From CAZEPJ01 sp964514105 (GTDB lineage Bacteria; Desulfobacterota; Desulfocorpusculales; Desulfocorpusculum): DNA of 64,000 bases. A model generated the notes under the pieces. It saw only the letters and a list, made by a program, of their open reading frames with translations, was not told where the DNA came from and did not search any database. A program made the position numbers and the translations under genes. How positions within the stretch are numbered: position 1 is the stretch's first letter; every line of letters begins with the position of its first letter. The DNA is taken from NCBI GenBank assembly GCA_964514105.1, contig CAZEPJ010000007.1:1-64000 (forward strand), written 5' to 3'. Below, piece after piece: positions 35,178 to 44,333 of the stretch.

Positions 35178-36248
35178 ATGATTCGCCTCTTCGTGGGTTC
35201 CACAGGTGATCACGCCGGTCAGAGTCTCGTGGCCTGGGCCCTGGCGAGGCGGCTCAAGGAGCGCGGGATCCGGGTGGGCTTCTTCAAGCCCGTTGCGGCC
35301 GTGCCGGCCGTGGGAGAGGCCCCGGATGACGAGGACGCCCTCCTGTTCCAGGAGGTGTTGGACCTGGACAGTCCCGCCGCGACCCTTTCCCCGAGGATCC
35401 CGCCGGAAACCCCATGGCGGCAGAAAGGGCCGCGGGAGATCCTGGAGGCCCTCGGCCCCTCCCTGGAGGCGGTCTCTCGGGGCAAGGACGTGGTGATCAT
35501 CATCGGTTCGCGGGCGGTCTTCGTCGACGAACCCTCCCATCCCCTCTCCGACATCGCCCTGATCCATGCCCTGGAGGCCGTCTGCGTGCTGGTGCACCGT
35601 TACAAGGACACGGCGACCCTGCTGTATTCCATCCTGTCGATCTGCTCTCTGCTCCGGGAGCGGGTGCGGGGTATCCTCATCAGCCGGGTCCCGCCGGAGC
35701 GCACGGTGGAGGTGGGCCGGCAGGTGGTGCCGTTTCTCCTCCAGAAGGGGCTTCCGAGGGCCGTCGTGGTGCCCGAGGACCCGCTTTTGGCCAGTCGGAG
35801 CCTCCGGGAGGTGGCGGAGCTGGTCGGCGCCGAGGTCCTGACCCCCGGCGAGACCATGGAGCGGCCTGTGGGAGGGATGAGCACAGGGACGCCCGCCCTG
35901 GAGGGGGCTTTGGCGATCTTCAAACGGGTCTACAACAAGATCGTACTGCTGGAGCCCGAGACTTCAGGCGATCCCCAAGGGGCCCTCCCCGCGAAGGGGC
36001 GGGTGGCGGGCATCCTCATCACGGGCGGCAGGCGGCCGGCGGACGTGGTGGTGGAGGCGGCGCGGGAGTCGGGCCTTCCTCTCCTGCGCGCGCAGGGCGA
36101 CACCTTCACGGTGCTGGACCTTCTGGAGAAGACCCCGTCGGTTCTTTCGGCCAGGGACCATGCCAAGGTCGGCAGGCTCACCGAGATCCTGGATGCAGGC
36201 GGCGCCCTCGACGCCCTCATCGATTCCCTCGGCCCTCTCAGGGGCTAG
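35178..36248 (+). CDS. BioD/Pta N-terminal-like DRTGG domain protein
   Basis: A 356-aa cytosolic protein with two parts. Residues ~1-215 look like the dethiobiotin-synthetase-like NTPase fold found at the N-terminus of long phosphotransacetylases. Residues ~250-350 form a DRTGG domain (GILITGGRRPADVVVEAARESG). The P-loop is degenerate: STGDHAGQSL, with Gln where the Walker A lysine should be, so nucleotide hydrolysis is doubtful. It may be a regulatory protein of acetyl-phosphate/acetyl-CoA metabolism; it lies divergent from acetyl-CoA synthetase, which agrees with that idea but does not prove it. Confidence 0.72.
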   Translation: MIRLFVGSTGDHAGQSLVAWALARRLKERGIRVGFFKPVAAVPAVGEAPDDEDALLFQEVLDLDSPAATLSPRIPPETPWRQKGPREILEALGPSLEAVSRGKDVVIIIGSRAVFVDEPSHPLSDIALIHALEAVCVLVHRYKDTATLLYSILSICSLLRERVRGILISRVPPERTVEVGRQVVPFLLQKGLPRAVVVPEDPLLASRSLREVAELVGAEVLTPGETMERPVGGMSTGTPALEGALAIFKRVYNKIVLLEPETSGDPQGALPAKGRVAGILITGGRRPADVVVEAARESGLPLLRAQGDTFTVLDLLEKTPSVLSARDHAKVGRLTEILDAGGALDALIDSLGPLRG

Positions 36249-36257
36249 GGCCCTCCC

Positions 36258-36623
36258 TCAGCCGACGGTGTCGGCGATCAGGCCCAGGAGCTTGCCGGGG
36301 GAGATGGGTTTGGAGAGAAAGAGGTTGGCCCCGGCCTCCAAACCCTGCTCGCGGTCCTGATCCCGGCTCTTGGCCGTCAGGAAGACGATGGGGGTCTCCT
36401 TGTGGGCCTCCTTCTGGCGAATCCGCCTGCAGAGCTCGAAGCCGTCCATCTCGGGCATGATCACGTCCAGCATGATCAGGTCGTACGGCTCCGACTCCAG
36501 CCGTTCCAGGGCCTCGCGCCCGCTGGACATGGTGCGGACCTCATATCCCTGGGGTCTGAGCAGCTCTCCCAAGGCGATGAGGACCAACTCATCGTCGTCC
36601 ACAATGAGGATCCGCTTGGCCAT
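36258..36623 (-). CDS. Single-domain response regulator
   Basis: A 121-aa stand-alone receiver domain with the acidic pocket DDD (9-11), phospho-acceptor D53 in MLDVIMPEMDG, the Thr of FLTAK and K105 in SKP. No output domain, so it signals by protein contact. AAGGAG lies 9 bases before ATG 36623; the upstream part of the frame is not conserved. It lies 147 bases downstream of the sensor kinase on the same strand and is its likely partner. Confidence 0.9.
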   Translation of the reverse strand: MAKRILIVDDDELVLIALGELLRPQGYEVRTMSSGREALERLESEPYDLIMLDVIMPEMDGFELCRRIRQKEAHKETPIVFLTAKSRDQDREQGLEAGANLFLSKPISPGKLLGLIADTVG

Positions 36624-36770
36624 CCGCGCACTCCTTCGCACATCGGGGGACCCGTGGCCGGCACGCCCGCGAATCCCGAAGGGCACCGTGAAGCCTCACG
36701 CCCGGCCGACGCCCCGCGCCGCCGATACAGGGCATTGGTGGAACACATCCCAAGACCATCGCCCGCCTTG

Positions 36771-39566
36771 TCAAGGAGGCGCCTGGGGCAGGACGATCTT
36801 CACCTCGGTGCCGATCCCCACCTCGCTGTGAATCTCCAGGCGGCCGCCGTGGTCCTCCACGATCTTGAAGCATAGAGAGAGGCCCAGGCCAGTCCCCCTG
36901 CCCACGGGTTTGGTGGTGAAGAAGGGCTCCAGGACCTTGTCGAGGATCTCCTTGGGGATCCCGGGCCCCGTGTCCCTGAAGGATACCACGACCCAGTCGT
37001 TCCCGTCCCGGGTCTCCAGGTACGATCGGATGGTGAGCGCCTTTGGGCCATCAACCTCATCCAGCGCGTCCCTGGCGTTGGAGATCAGGTTGAGGAACAC
37101 CTGTTCGATCTGGTTGGGGTCCGCCAAGACCCTGGGCAGCCCGTCGGTCAGATCGCGCACGAGGGAGATGGCGTGGTCCAGGAGTTGCTGTCCGGTGATG
37201 AGCAGGGCGTTTCCAATGGTCTGGTTGACGTCCAGCGGCTGGAACTCGGGTTTGGCCTGCCGGGAGAACTCCCGGAGGTGGTCGACGATCTTCTCGATGC
37301 GGTCGTTGCACTTGCGGATGATCTCGAGCCGATCCTTGTTGGGGCAGTCCTGGTGGAGGTTTGCGAGCAGGACGTGCAAGATGGTCTGGGACGCCATCAG
37401 GGGGTTGTTCAATTCGTGCGCCACCCCGGAGACCAACTCGCCCAGCGCCCGGAGTTTGGACGCCTCGATGAGATGGGCCTGGGTCTCCTTGAGCTTGGCC
37501 TCCAGCCGCTTGTGCTCCGTGACGTCCTTGAAGACCCCCACGGTGCCGATGAGTTGCCCCTCACCGCTGCGCAGCAGGGAGGCGGAGTTCATGATGGAGA
37601 GGATCGCTCCGTCGTGGCGCCGCACGAGCATCTCATAGTTCTCGATCCGGTCCCTCGCCCGCAGGATGGCCATGACCTCGCGCGCCTGGTCGATGCCCTG
37701 CACGTACAGGGTCGAGATGTGGGTGTTGAGCAGCGCCTCCCGTCGGTACTGGAGCATCTCCTCCATGCCCCGGTTGAGATAGGTGATGTACCCCTTGAGA
37801 TCCGTGGTGACGATGCCGTCCACGGAACTCTCCATGACGTTTTCCAGGAACTCCTTGGTCTCCTGCAGCTGGCGCTGGAGCATGCGCCGGACCGTGAGGT
37901 CCCGGACCACCTCCACGAAACCCGTGACCTCACCAGACGGCTCCTGGATGGCCGTCACAACGGAGTGGGCGGGAAAGACGCTCCCGTCCTTCCGAACGCG
38001 GGCCATCTCCAGCTCGCACACCCCTTCGCTCCGGGTGCGCCTGGACATCTCCTTCTGGATGCCCGCGTCCCGGTCCTCGGGCGTGATGGTGATGCCGATG
38101 TTCTCCCGGCCGACCACCTCGTCCTTCCTCCACCCGAAGAGATTCTCCGCCCCGCGGTTGAACTCCGTGATCTTCCCGTGGTAGTCCAGGGCCATGATGG
38201 CGTACTGGGTCGCGCTCTCCAGGATGCTGTTGAGGAACCGCGAGATCTCCTTGTGCCTCTCCCGGGATTCGCGGAGCTCCCGGGTCCGCTCCTCCACCAT
38301 TCGCTGAAGGTTGGTCGTGTAGTCCTCGATCTGCGCCGCCATGCGGTTGAACGAATGGCCGAGCATCCCCACCTCGTCGCCCCCCTGGATGTCCACGCGC
38401 TGGGAGAGATCTCCGTCGAGCATCCGCGTGGTCGCCCGGGTGAGGTCGTGGATGGGGCGGGTGAGAAGGTTGGACAGGGCGATGGTGAAGAAGAAGACCG
38501 CGGGGAGGCTGATCAGGACGACGATGATGATGAAGCGCTCCGTGTCGTGCAGGGACTGGTAGATCTCCTCCTCGTACGTCCCGGCCGCGATGATCCAATC
38601 CCAGGGGCGAAAATAGATGTACTTGGTGACCTTCTGCCTGGGGCGCGTCTCCCCCAGCTCCGGGTTCACCCACGGGTAGCGGATGGTGTGGATGGCCCCC
38701 TCGTTGCCCGGGCCCGTGGCCTCCCGGATCATGGCCCGGATGTACTCGAAGCCGCTGGAGTCCCTGGCATCGATGATGCTTTCGCCCTCCTTGGCCGGAT
38801 GGATGCTCGGGGTGCCGCTGCTGTCCATGATGAAGACGTAGCCGGTCTTGCCCACCTGGATGCCCTTCACCTGATCCCGCAGGGAGGTGGCGCTCTGTTC
38901 CTTGACCCCGACGTTCAGGGCCCCCATGACCCGCCCCTCATCATCCAGCAAAGGCTCGTATGCGGTGAAGTACCACGCGTCCAGCACGAAGGCCCTCCCA
39001 CTGTACGGCCTCGCGTTGAGGATCGCCTGGCTCACTGGGCTTTCGGGCGGGATGAAGGTCCCCACGGCCCGGCGTCCGTCCCGATCCCGAACGTTGGTGG
39101 CGATGCGCAGCAGGCGGCCCCCGTCCACCCCCTGGAAAATGGTGCAGATCCCTCCCACCAGCTCTTGAACCTGGTCCACCAGATAGGGGTTGAAGGTGAC
39201 TCGCGTCTCGCCCAGTTTCCAGAGGGGAATGTCCACGGGGATGACACCCCCGCTGGTCGGGTCCACGGCCTCCACCCGCACCGTTTCCCCCGCCACCGCC
39301 TGGAGCTTTCGCCCCTGCCCGAACAGGACGTACCGGGCGACGTTCAGGTGCCCGGAGACCTTGAGCTGGACCATCTGGGCCTGGGCCTCGCACATGGCGT
39401 AAATGTTCCGGACCAGATGCTCCAGGTCCTGCTCGGCCGCGCTTCGCAGGGCGTTGTCGAAACGATCCGTGGACAGGTAGGCGACGACCACCAGGGGGAC
39501 GAGCACGAGGACGAGGGTGAGGCTGATGAGCTTGGTGCGGATCTTCCAATCGCGAAAGGGAGTCAT
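36771..39566 (-). CDS. Membrane sensor histidine kinase (Cache-HAMP-PAS-PAS-HisKA-HATPase)
   Basis: A 931-aa transmembrane kinase. TM1 is at ~13-33 and TM2 at ~350-370; between them a large periplasmic Cache-type sensor carries GKTGYVFIMDSSGTPSIHP. A HAMP linker (~371-425), two PAS domains (~440-560 and ~570-690) and the transmitter follow. H717 lies in GVAHELNNPLM; the N box, DTGPGIP, FFTTKP and GTGLGLSL are complete. dCache sensors of this type typically bind small organic acids or amino acids; the ligand here is unknown. A promoter is visible at 39621-39650, and a single-domain response regulator follows. Confidence 0.92.
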   Translation of the reverse strand: MTPFRDWKIRTKLISLTLVLVLVPLVVVAYLSTDRFDNALRSAAEQDLEHLVRNIYAMCEAQAQMVQLKVSGHLNVARYVLFGQGRKLQAVAGETVRVEAVDPTSGGVIPVDIPLWKLGETRVTFNPYLVDQVQELVGGICTIFQGVDGGRLLRIATNVRDRDGRRAVGTFIPPESPVSQAILNARPYSGRAFVLDAWYFTAYEPLLDDEGRVMGALNVGVKEQSATSLRDQVKGIQVGKTGYVFIMDSSGTPSIHPAKEGESIIDARDSSGFEYIRAMIREATGPGNEGAIHTIRYPWVNPELGETRPRQKVTKYIYFRPWDWIIAAGTYEEEIYQSLHDTERFIIIVVLISLPAVFFFTIALSNLLTRPIHDLTRATTRMLDGDLSQRVDIQGGDEVGMLGHSFNRMAAQIEDYTTNLQRMVEERTRELRESRERHKEISRFLNSILESATQYAIMALDYHGKITEFNRGAENLFGWRKDEVVGRENIGITITPEDRDAGIQKEMSRRTRSEGVCELEMARVRKDGSVFPAHSVVTAIQEPSGEVTGFVEVVRDLTVRRMLQRQLQETKEFLENVMESSVDGIVTTDLKGYITYLNRGMEEMLQYRREALLNTHISTLYVQGIDQAREVMAILRARDRIENYEMLVRRHDGAILSIMNSASLLRSGEGQLIGTVGVFKDVTEHKRLEAKLKETQAHLIEASKLRALGELVSGVAHELNNPLMASQTILHVLLANLHQDCPNKDRLEIIRKCNDRIEKIVDHLREFSRQAKPEFQPLDVNQTIGNALLITGQQLLDHAISLVRDLTDGLPRVLADPNQIEQVFLNLISNARDALDEVDGPKALTIRSYLETRDGNDWVVVSFRDTGPGIPKEILDKVLEPFFTTKPVGRGTGLGLSLCFKIVEDHGGRLEIHSEVGIGTEVKIVLPQAPP

Positions 39567-39620
39567 GGGTCCCTGGTGCCTCGTGGGTCAAGACGGTCCG
39601 TCCCGCGCATCGGCGGACCC

Positions 39621-39650
39621 ATTAGAGCACACCGCTTCAAACCATGTAAA
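39621..39650 (-). promoter_or_regulatory. Putative promoter for the sensor kinase gene
   Basis: On the minus strand: TTTACA (39650-39645), 18 bases, TCTAAT (39626-39621), each matching consensus at five of six positions; the kinase ATG is ~55 bases downstream. Confidence 0.45.
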
Positions 39651-39825
39651 GAGCAAGGACTGTGCCGTTGTCCGGGTGGCCTGAGGCGGGTGCGCACTGT
39701 GCAGCTTCCCGCGGTTGCGCCCGGTATCTCCCGTGGCCGCGATCCAGGCGGTCCGCTGACGCCGGGGGGCCGCGGGGGGGGGCCCTTCGCCCGGGTGGGC
39801 CGGCGTGGCATGGGACCTGGCCGGG

Positions 39826-40632
39826 TCAGTACACGGGGTCCGGGAAGGTGACCATGGCGCGCGGCTTCCCGACCATGCGATACATGACCGGAGAGGCCCA
39901 CCCTTCCTCCAGGAGTTCGTCGTCCGCTTCCAGGAGGATGCCGTCGTGGATGGCCCAGCTCCTGCCCCGCACCGTTGCGGCCAGTTGCCGGCATCGGAAC
40001 GGCGTGCCGCCGGTCATCCGTTCGTGGAGCTTGCCTTGGGGCTGAAACAGGTCATGGATCCGCTTCATGAGGGGGTAGCCGCTGAAATAGCTGAAGCCGT
40101 GGCGTTCATACGTGATGGCGTTGTGGTAAAAGAGGGCCTCCAGTCGAATGCTCTTGATGTCGAGGATGCGACAGAAGAACTCCAGGCATTCGATGACCTC
40201 TCCCGTGATCTTGAGGCCCCGCCTCACCTGGCCCGGGAAAAGGCCTGCGTCCAGGGCCTTTCGCTCCTCGGGGAGGTTGCGGGACGCCCACCCGAACAAG
40301 GTGTCCTTGCCCTCCTCGTCCACATGGGTGAGAAAGCGGGGAGACGCCGGGTCATTGGCGATGAGGAAGTCCCAGTTGATCTGGGTGAAGTCCGCGGTGT
40401 CGGACAGCTGGATGGAGTACAGGGGGTCCTCGGCACCGTCCGGTTTGATCTCCACCAGGCAGGTCCGGTCGCCCCGAGGGCAGAAGAAGCGGACGGCTCG
40501 ACGCCCCCGGGGGTCGCACAACGAGAGGGGATGGATCTGAAACCGATGGTACAGGGAGGGGGGGATGAGGATGCGGTACAGACCCTCCTTCTCGGCTTGG
40601 GCGAGGCGGCTGATTCGCTGGATCCACGACAT
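39826..40632 (-). CDS. Hypothetical protein
   Basis: A 268-aa soluble protein that I cannot assign to a family. It has no signal peptide, membrane helix or nucleotide motif. It begins MSWIQRISRLAQAEKEGLYR and contains a Cys-Pro-Arg-Gly element (FFCPRGDRT) and several conserved-looking aromatic/acidic segments (DFTQINWDFLIAND, HDLFQPQGKLHERM). GGGATGG and a promoter-like sequence (40660-40686) precede ATG 40632. It is divergent from the NuoG-like gene, so the two may share regulation. Confidence 0.7.
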   Translation of the reverse strand: MSWIQRISRLAQAEKEGLYRILIPPSLYHRFQIHPLSLCDPRGRRAVRFFCPRGDRTCLVEIKPDGAEDPLYSIQLSDTADFTQINWDFLIANDPASPRFLTHVDEEGKDTLFGWASRNLPEERKALDAGLFPGQVRRGLKITGEVIECLEFFCRILDIKSIRLEALFYHNAITYERHGFSYFSGYPLMKRIHDLFQPQGKLHERMTGGTPFRCRQLAATVRGRSWAIHDGILLEADDELLEEGWASPVMYRMVGKPRAMVTFPDPVY

Positions 40633-40659
40633 GATCGGCCATCCCTTTTCGCCATCCTG

Positions 40660-40686
40660 TTTATCGGATTTGCGCCTGGATGTCAA
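40660..40686 (-). promoter_or_regulatory. Putative promoter for the hypothetical protein
   Basis: On the minus strand, a perfect TTGACA (40686-40681) is followed after 15 bases by GATAAA (40665-40660). The spacer is short, so activity may depend on an activator or the -10 may be offset. Confidence 0.35.
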
Positions 40687-40711
40687 AGCGCGGAATTGTC
40701 TACCCGATGAC

Positions 40712-40740
40712 TTGACATTTGCATCGGCGGATGCTCTGAT
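40712..40740 (+). promoter_or_regulatory. Putative promoter for the NuoGEF-MetVF operon
   Basis: A perfect TTGACA (40712-40717), 17 bases, then TCTGAT (40735-40740, four of six). The first gene starts ~290 bases downstream at 41032, leaving a long leader in which no uORF or riboswitch was recognised. It lies 25 bases from the divergent -35 box. Confidence 0.4.
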
Positions 40741-41031
40741 TTCCTTGGGAATAACGTCCTTTCCGGGCACAGGTGCAAGGAGCCGCAGGGCCCGGCCGCA
40801 GCCCGGACCCGGGTTCAACGTGGATGCATGGCCCTTTTCTTCCCGAGGGGGCGAGGTCATGTCGCTCTGTCCCCGGCTATATGAGTTGCCCGCCACTGCC
40901 GTCAGCAGGAATGCACAGGATCGGAAGGCGCGCTCCGGAGCGCACCGGACGCCCGGGGAGGCGAGCCTGAGCGGGGGAGACGGCCGAGGATCGTTGACCC
41001 ACCGGTTCGGGTCGCAGAGAGGAGGGTCGGC

Positions 41032-43725
41032 GTGAAGACCATCGCCATCACGTTGGACGGGGTGCCCGTCAGCGGCAGGCCCGGGATGACGATCCTGGAA
41101 CTGGCCCAGGAGTTGAAGCTCAGAATCCCCACGCTTTGCCACGACCCCTGCCTCAAGCCCGTGGGGGCCTGCCGCCTCTGTGTGGTGGAGGATGAGGCCA
41201 GCGGACGCCTCCTGGCCTCGTGCGTCACGCCCATCGCCTCGGGGATGCGGATCCGGACGGCCTCCCCCTCCGTGATGGAGGCCCGGCGGGTCATCGTCCG
41301 GCTGATGCTCGCCAACCATCCCGAGTCCTGCATCGTGTGCGACAAGGGCAATCGTTGCCAATTGCGCCAACTGGCGGCGGATCTGGGCATCGGCCGCCTG
41401 GACTACGACCGGATCCCGTCCTACAGCGGGGTGCAGGACGCCAACCCGTTCATCGTCCGGGATCTGAGCAAGTGCATCCTGTGCGCCAAGTGCGTGCGTG
41501 CGGACCAGGAGTTGGTGGTGGTGGGCGCCCTGGACTACGTGAACCGGGGGTTCGACGCCAGGCCGGCTACGGTCATGGACGCGCCGCTGGAGCGCTCCGA
41601 GTGCACGTTCTGCGGGACCTGCGTCTCTCTTTGTCCCACGGGGGCGCTCATGGAGAGGGAGCTCCCCCATCGGGGCACCGCCGGCCGACGGGTGGCCACC
41701 GTCTGCTCGTATTGCGGATGCGGCTGCGCCCTCTGGATCCACGTTGCGGACACGAGTGTGGCCCGTGTGACCCCCGGGCCTGCGGGATCGGTCAACGGTG
41801 CCACCCTGTGCGTGCGAGGCCATTACGGGGGCGACTATCTGGGGCACCCGGAGCGGCTCACGTCCCCCCTCATCCGGCGGGACGGCAGGCTGGAGCCTGC
41901 GTCGTGGGATGAGGCGCTGGACGCGGTGGCCGACGGTCTCCGGGAAATCGCCCGGCGGGACGGTCCGGCCGCCGTGGGGCTCTTCGGGTCCACCCAGTGC
42001 ACCAACGAGGAGAACTACCTGTTTCAGAAGCTGGGTCGCAAGGCCCTGGGGACGCCCCACATCGACAACGGGGCCCGCTTCAGCGGCATCGCCAGCGTGC
42101 TGGGCCTCGGCAGTGTCCTGGGCGTGGGCGCATCCACCAATCCCCTGGAGGATCTGCAGGGGGCTCAGGTGATCCTGGTGGTCGGGGCGCAGCCGGCCGA
42201 ATCTCACCCCGTGGCCAGCTACCGGATCAAACAGGCCGTGCGGCATCGTGGGGCCCAGTTGATCTGGGCGGGCCCTCTGGCGGAGTCCATGTCAGCCATG
42301 GCACGGATCTGGTTGCGGCATCGACCCGGGGCCGAGCTTTCCCTGATCCTGGGGCTCATGCGGGTGCTGGTCCTGGAGGGATTGTGGCGGCCGGATCTGT
42401 TGGGCGGGCAATCCCAGGCCGTGGAGTGGCTGCAGCGGGCCTTGGCAAGGCTGGATCCATCGGCCCTGGAGGCGCACACGGGGGTGGATGGGGCGACCCT
42501 GCGGGAGGCGGCCCGGCTCTTGTCCTCCACGCGGCGCTGCGCCCTGGTCTTCGGGGCGGGCGTCTCCAGGTCAGCGGACGCCCTGGAGACGATCCGCTCA
42601 GTGGCCCGGATGGCCCTGCTCCTGGGCTGCCTCGGGGTGGCGGGCGGGGGGGTCTACCCCCTGGACCGGGGGGCCAATACCCAGGGGGCGTGCGACATGG
42701 GCACCGTGCCCGAGTGGCTGCCGGGGTACGCTGCCGTGGGGAACCCCGAGGCCCGGGAGTCCCTGGGGAAGCTCTGGGGCCAGGCGCCCCCCGCCGGGCC
42801 CGGCTGGTCGTTGTGCGAGATGCTCGAGGCGGCGAGACGGAGCCGGCTGCGGGCCCTGTACGTGCTGGGAGAAAACCCGGCGGCCCTGCTGCCCCGACAG
42901 GGGCGAGAGGCCCTGGCCGGATTGGAATTCCTGGTCGTCCAGGATCTCTTTCTCACCGAGACGGCGGCCCAGGCTCACGTGGTCCTGCCGGGGGCGGGAT
43001 TCGCGGAGAAGGACGGGACGTACACCAACCTGGAGCGACGGGTGCAGAGGATCCGGGCGGCTGTGAAGCCGCCGGGGGACGCCCGACCCGACTCGTGGAT
43101 CCTGGCGGAGCTGCTTCGCCGGATGGGAGAGACCGCGGAGTTCGAAGCGGTGTCGGACGTGATGCGAGAGATCGCCGCGGCGGTCCCCCAGTACCGGGGC
43201 ATCCAGTATTCCCGCCTGGAGGGGGGAGGGCTGTTCTGGCCCTGCGGGGACGAACGGTCTCAGGGGGAGGGCATCCTGTACCGGGGCGGAATCCCCGGAT
43301 CCGGCCTGGACCGGTCCGGGGCGATCTCCGCCACGACAATCCCGGAGGCGGATCCGGATCATCCGTGGTTGGCCGTTGCGGGCGAGACGCATTTTCACTT
43401 CGGGGGAGGGACCCGCTCCCGCAGGTCGGCCCGGCTTCGAGGCGCCTTCCCCGCACCCCGGGCTCGCCTGCACCCCCAGGACATGGCCGGGGCCTCGCTG
43501 GACGCCGGGGATCTGGCGCGCCTCATCTCCCCACACGGCTCCATGAGCTGCACGGTCACGGGGGACGCGGGCGTCCCCAGGGGTGTGGTCTGGGTGGTGC
43601 AGGGTCCGGAGGGGGGGGGCATGGCGGCGCTCATGCCCTGGCGGTGGGATCCCGTGACCAAGATGCCGCAGCTCCATTGCGTCCGCGTGAGGTTGGAGAA
43701 GATCCCCGCGCAGGCGGCTGGATGA
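41032..43725 (+). CDS. FdhA/NuoG-like iron-sulfur molybdopterin-fold protein lacking the catalytic Cys/Sec
   Basis: An 897-aa protein with the architecture of NAD-linked formate dehydrogenase alpha subunits. In order: a [2Fe-2S] domain (C36, C47, C50, C64), a His-Cys3 cluster (H96, C100, C103, C109), a ferredoxin domain (C148, C151, C154, then C191, C194, C197, C201, with Asp158 replacing the eighth Cys), an FDH-type cluster (C225, C228, C232, C260), and the full molybdopterin-binding fold with RGANTQGACDMG and a C-terminal dinucleotide domain. The catalytic segment, which reads DH-x-AR-x-C/U-H in formate dehydrogenases, reads DNGARFSG here: Ser351 and Gly352 stand in place of Cys/Sec and His. 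So it is unlikely to oxidise formate and probably acts as an electron-wiring subunit as NuoG does. A GTG start follows GGAGGG. First gene of the NuoE/NuoF-GltD/MetV/MetF operon. Confidence 0.85.
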   Translation: MKTIAITLDGVPVSGRPGMTILELAQELKLRIPTLCHDPCLKPVGACRLCVVEDEASGRLLASCVTPIASGMRIRTASPSVMEARRVIVRLMLANHPESCIVCDKGNRCQLRQLAADLGIGRLDYDRIPSYSGVQDANPFIVRDLSKCILCAKCVRADQELVVVGALDYVNRGFDARPATVMDAPLERSECTFCGTCVSLCPTGALMERELPHRGTAGRRVATVCSYCGCGCALWIHVADTSVARVTPGPAGSVNGATLCVRGHYGGDYLGHPERLTSPLIRRDGRLEPASWDEALDAVADGLREIARRDGPAAVGLFGSTQCTNEENYLFQKLGRKALGTPHIDNGARFSGIASVLGLGSVLGVGASTNPLEDLQGAQVILVVGAQPAESHPVASYRIKQAVRHRGAQLIWAGPLAESMSAMARIWLRHRPGAELSLILGLMRVLVLEGLWRPDLLGGQSQAVEWLQRALARLDPSALEAHTGVDGATLREAARLLSSTRRCALVFGAGVSRSADALETIRSVARMALLLGCLGVAGGGVYPLDRGANTQGACDMGTVPEWLPGYAAVGNPEARESLGKLWGQAPPAGPGWSLCEMLEAARRSRLRALYVLGENPAALLPRQGREALAGLEFLVVQDLFLTETAAQAHVVLPGAGFAEKDGTYTNLERRVQRIRAAVKPPGDARPDSWILAELLRRMGETAEFEAVSDVMREIAAAVPQYRGIQYSRLEGGGLFWPCGDERSQGEGILYRGGIPGSGLDRSGAISATTIPEADPDHPWLAVAGETHFHFGGGTRSRRSARLRGAFPAPRARLHPQDMAGASLDAGDLARLISPHGSMSCTVTGDAGVPRGVVWVVQGPEGGGMAALMPWRWDPVTKMPQLHCVRVRLEKIPAQAAG

Positions 43726-43735
43726 AGGAGGTTCC

Positions 43736-44272
43736 ATGACAGCGGAGACCCCCCCCGGCATGGAAGGCGTTGACCCTGCGGCGCTTTATGCGATCCTGGA
43801 GCGGGCCCGGGGACGCAAAGATGCCCTCATCCCCGTGCTCCAGCAGGTCCAGGAGCGATACGGGTACATCCCCTGGGGCACCATACCCGCCATCGCAGCA
43901 AGCCTGGGGCTCTTTCCGGCGCAAGTGCAGGGGGTGGTGACCTTCTACGCCCAGTTCTCCCTGACTCCCCGGGGCAAGAACGTGGTCCGGGTGTGCCGGG
44001 GGACGGCCTGTCACGTCAGGGGCGGGAAGTCGGTGCTCAAGGTGGCCCAACAGCAGCTCGGGATCCACGACGGGGAGACCCGCCGGGATCTGAGGTTCAC
44101 GCTGGAGACGGTGGCATGCCTCGGGACATGCTTCCTGGCCCCTGTCATGATGGTGAACCGCAACTACTATGGCAGGCTCGTGCCGCCGCAAGTGCAGTCG
44201 ATCCTCAGGCAGTACGATTCGGGCCCGGAGGCCTCCCACGACACGCGGCTCGGTGAGAGCGAGGGGGCTTGA
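43736..44272 (+). CDS. NuoE-like [2Fe-2S] subunit
   Basis: A 178-aa thioredoxin-like ferredoxin of the NuoE/HydA-gamma type. The cluster ligands are C87 and C92 (CRGTAC) and C128 and C132 (CLGTC), the standard C-x4-C...C-x3-C pattern. The N-terminal helical domain (QERYGYIPWGTIPAIA) is also typical. The product should dock on the NuoF-like subunit and carry electrons to or from its FMN. AAGGAGG lies 5 bases before the ATG, 10 bases after the NuoG-like stop. Confidence 0.92.
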   Translation: MTAETPPGMEGVDPAALYAILERARGRKDALIPVLQQVQERYGYIPWGTIPAIAASLGLFPAQVQGVVTFYAQFSLTPRGKNVVRVCRGTACHVRGGKSVLKVAQQQLGIHDGETRRDLRFTLETVACLGTCFLAPVMMVNRNYYGRLVPPQVQSILRQYDSGPEASHDTRLGESEGA

Positions 44273-44333
44273 CGGCGGGGTTGACCCAGCCGGGTCCCGG
44301 GCCGGATGCGGGGGGACCCTGAGAGGTATCGCC

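Noticed and set aside
41032..43725. Functional NAD-dependent formate dehydrogenase.
   Set aside because: The catalytic Cys/Sec and the following His are absent, and no in-frame TGA (Sec codon) lies at that site.
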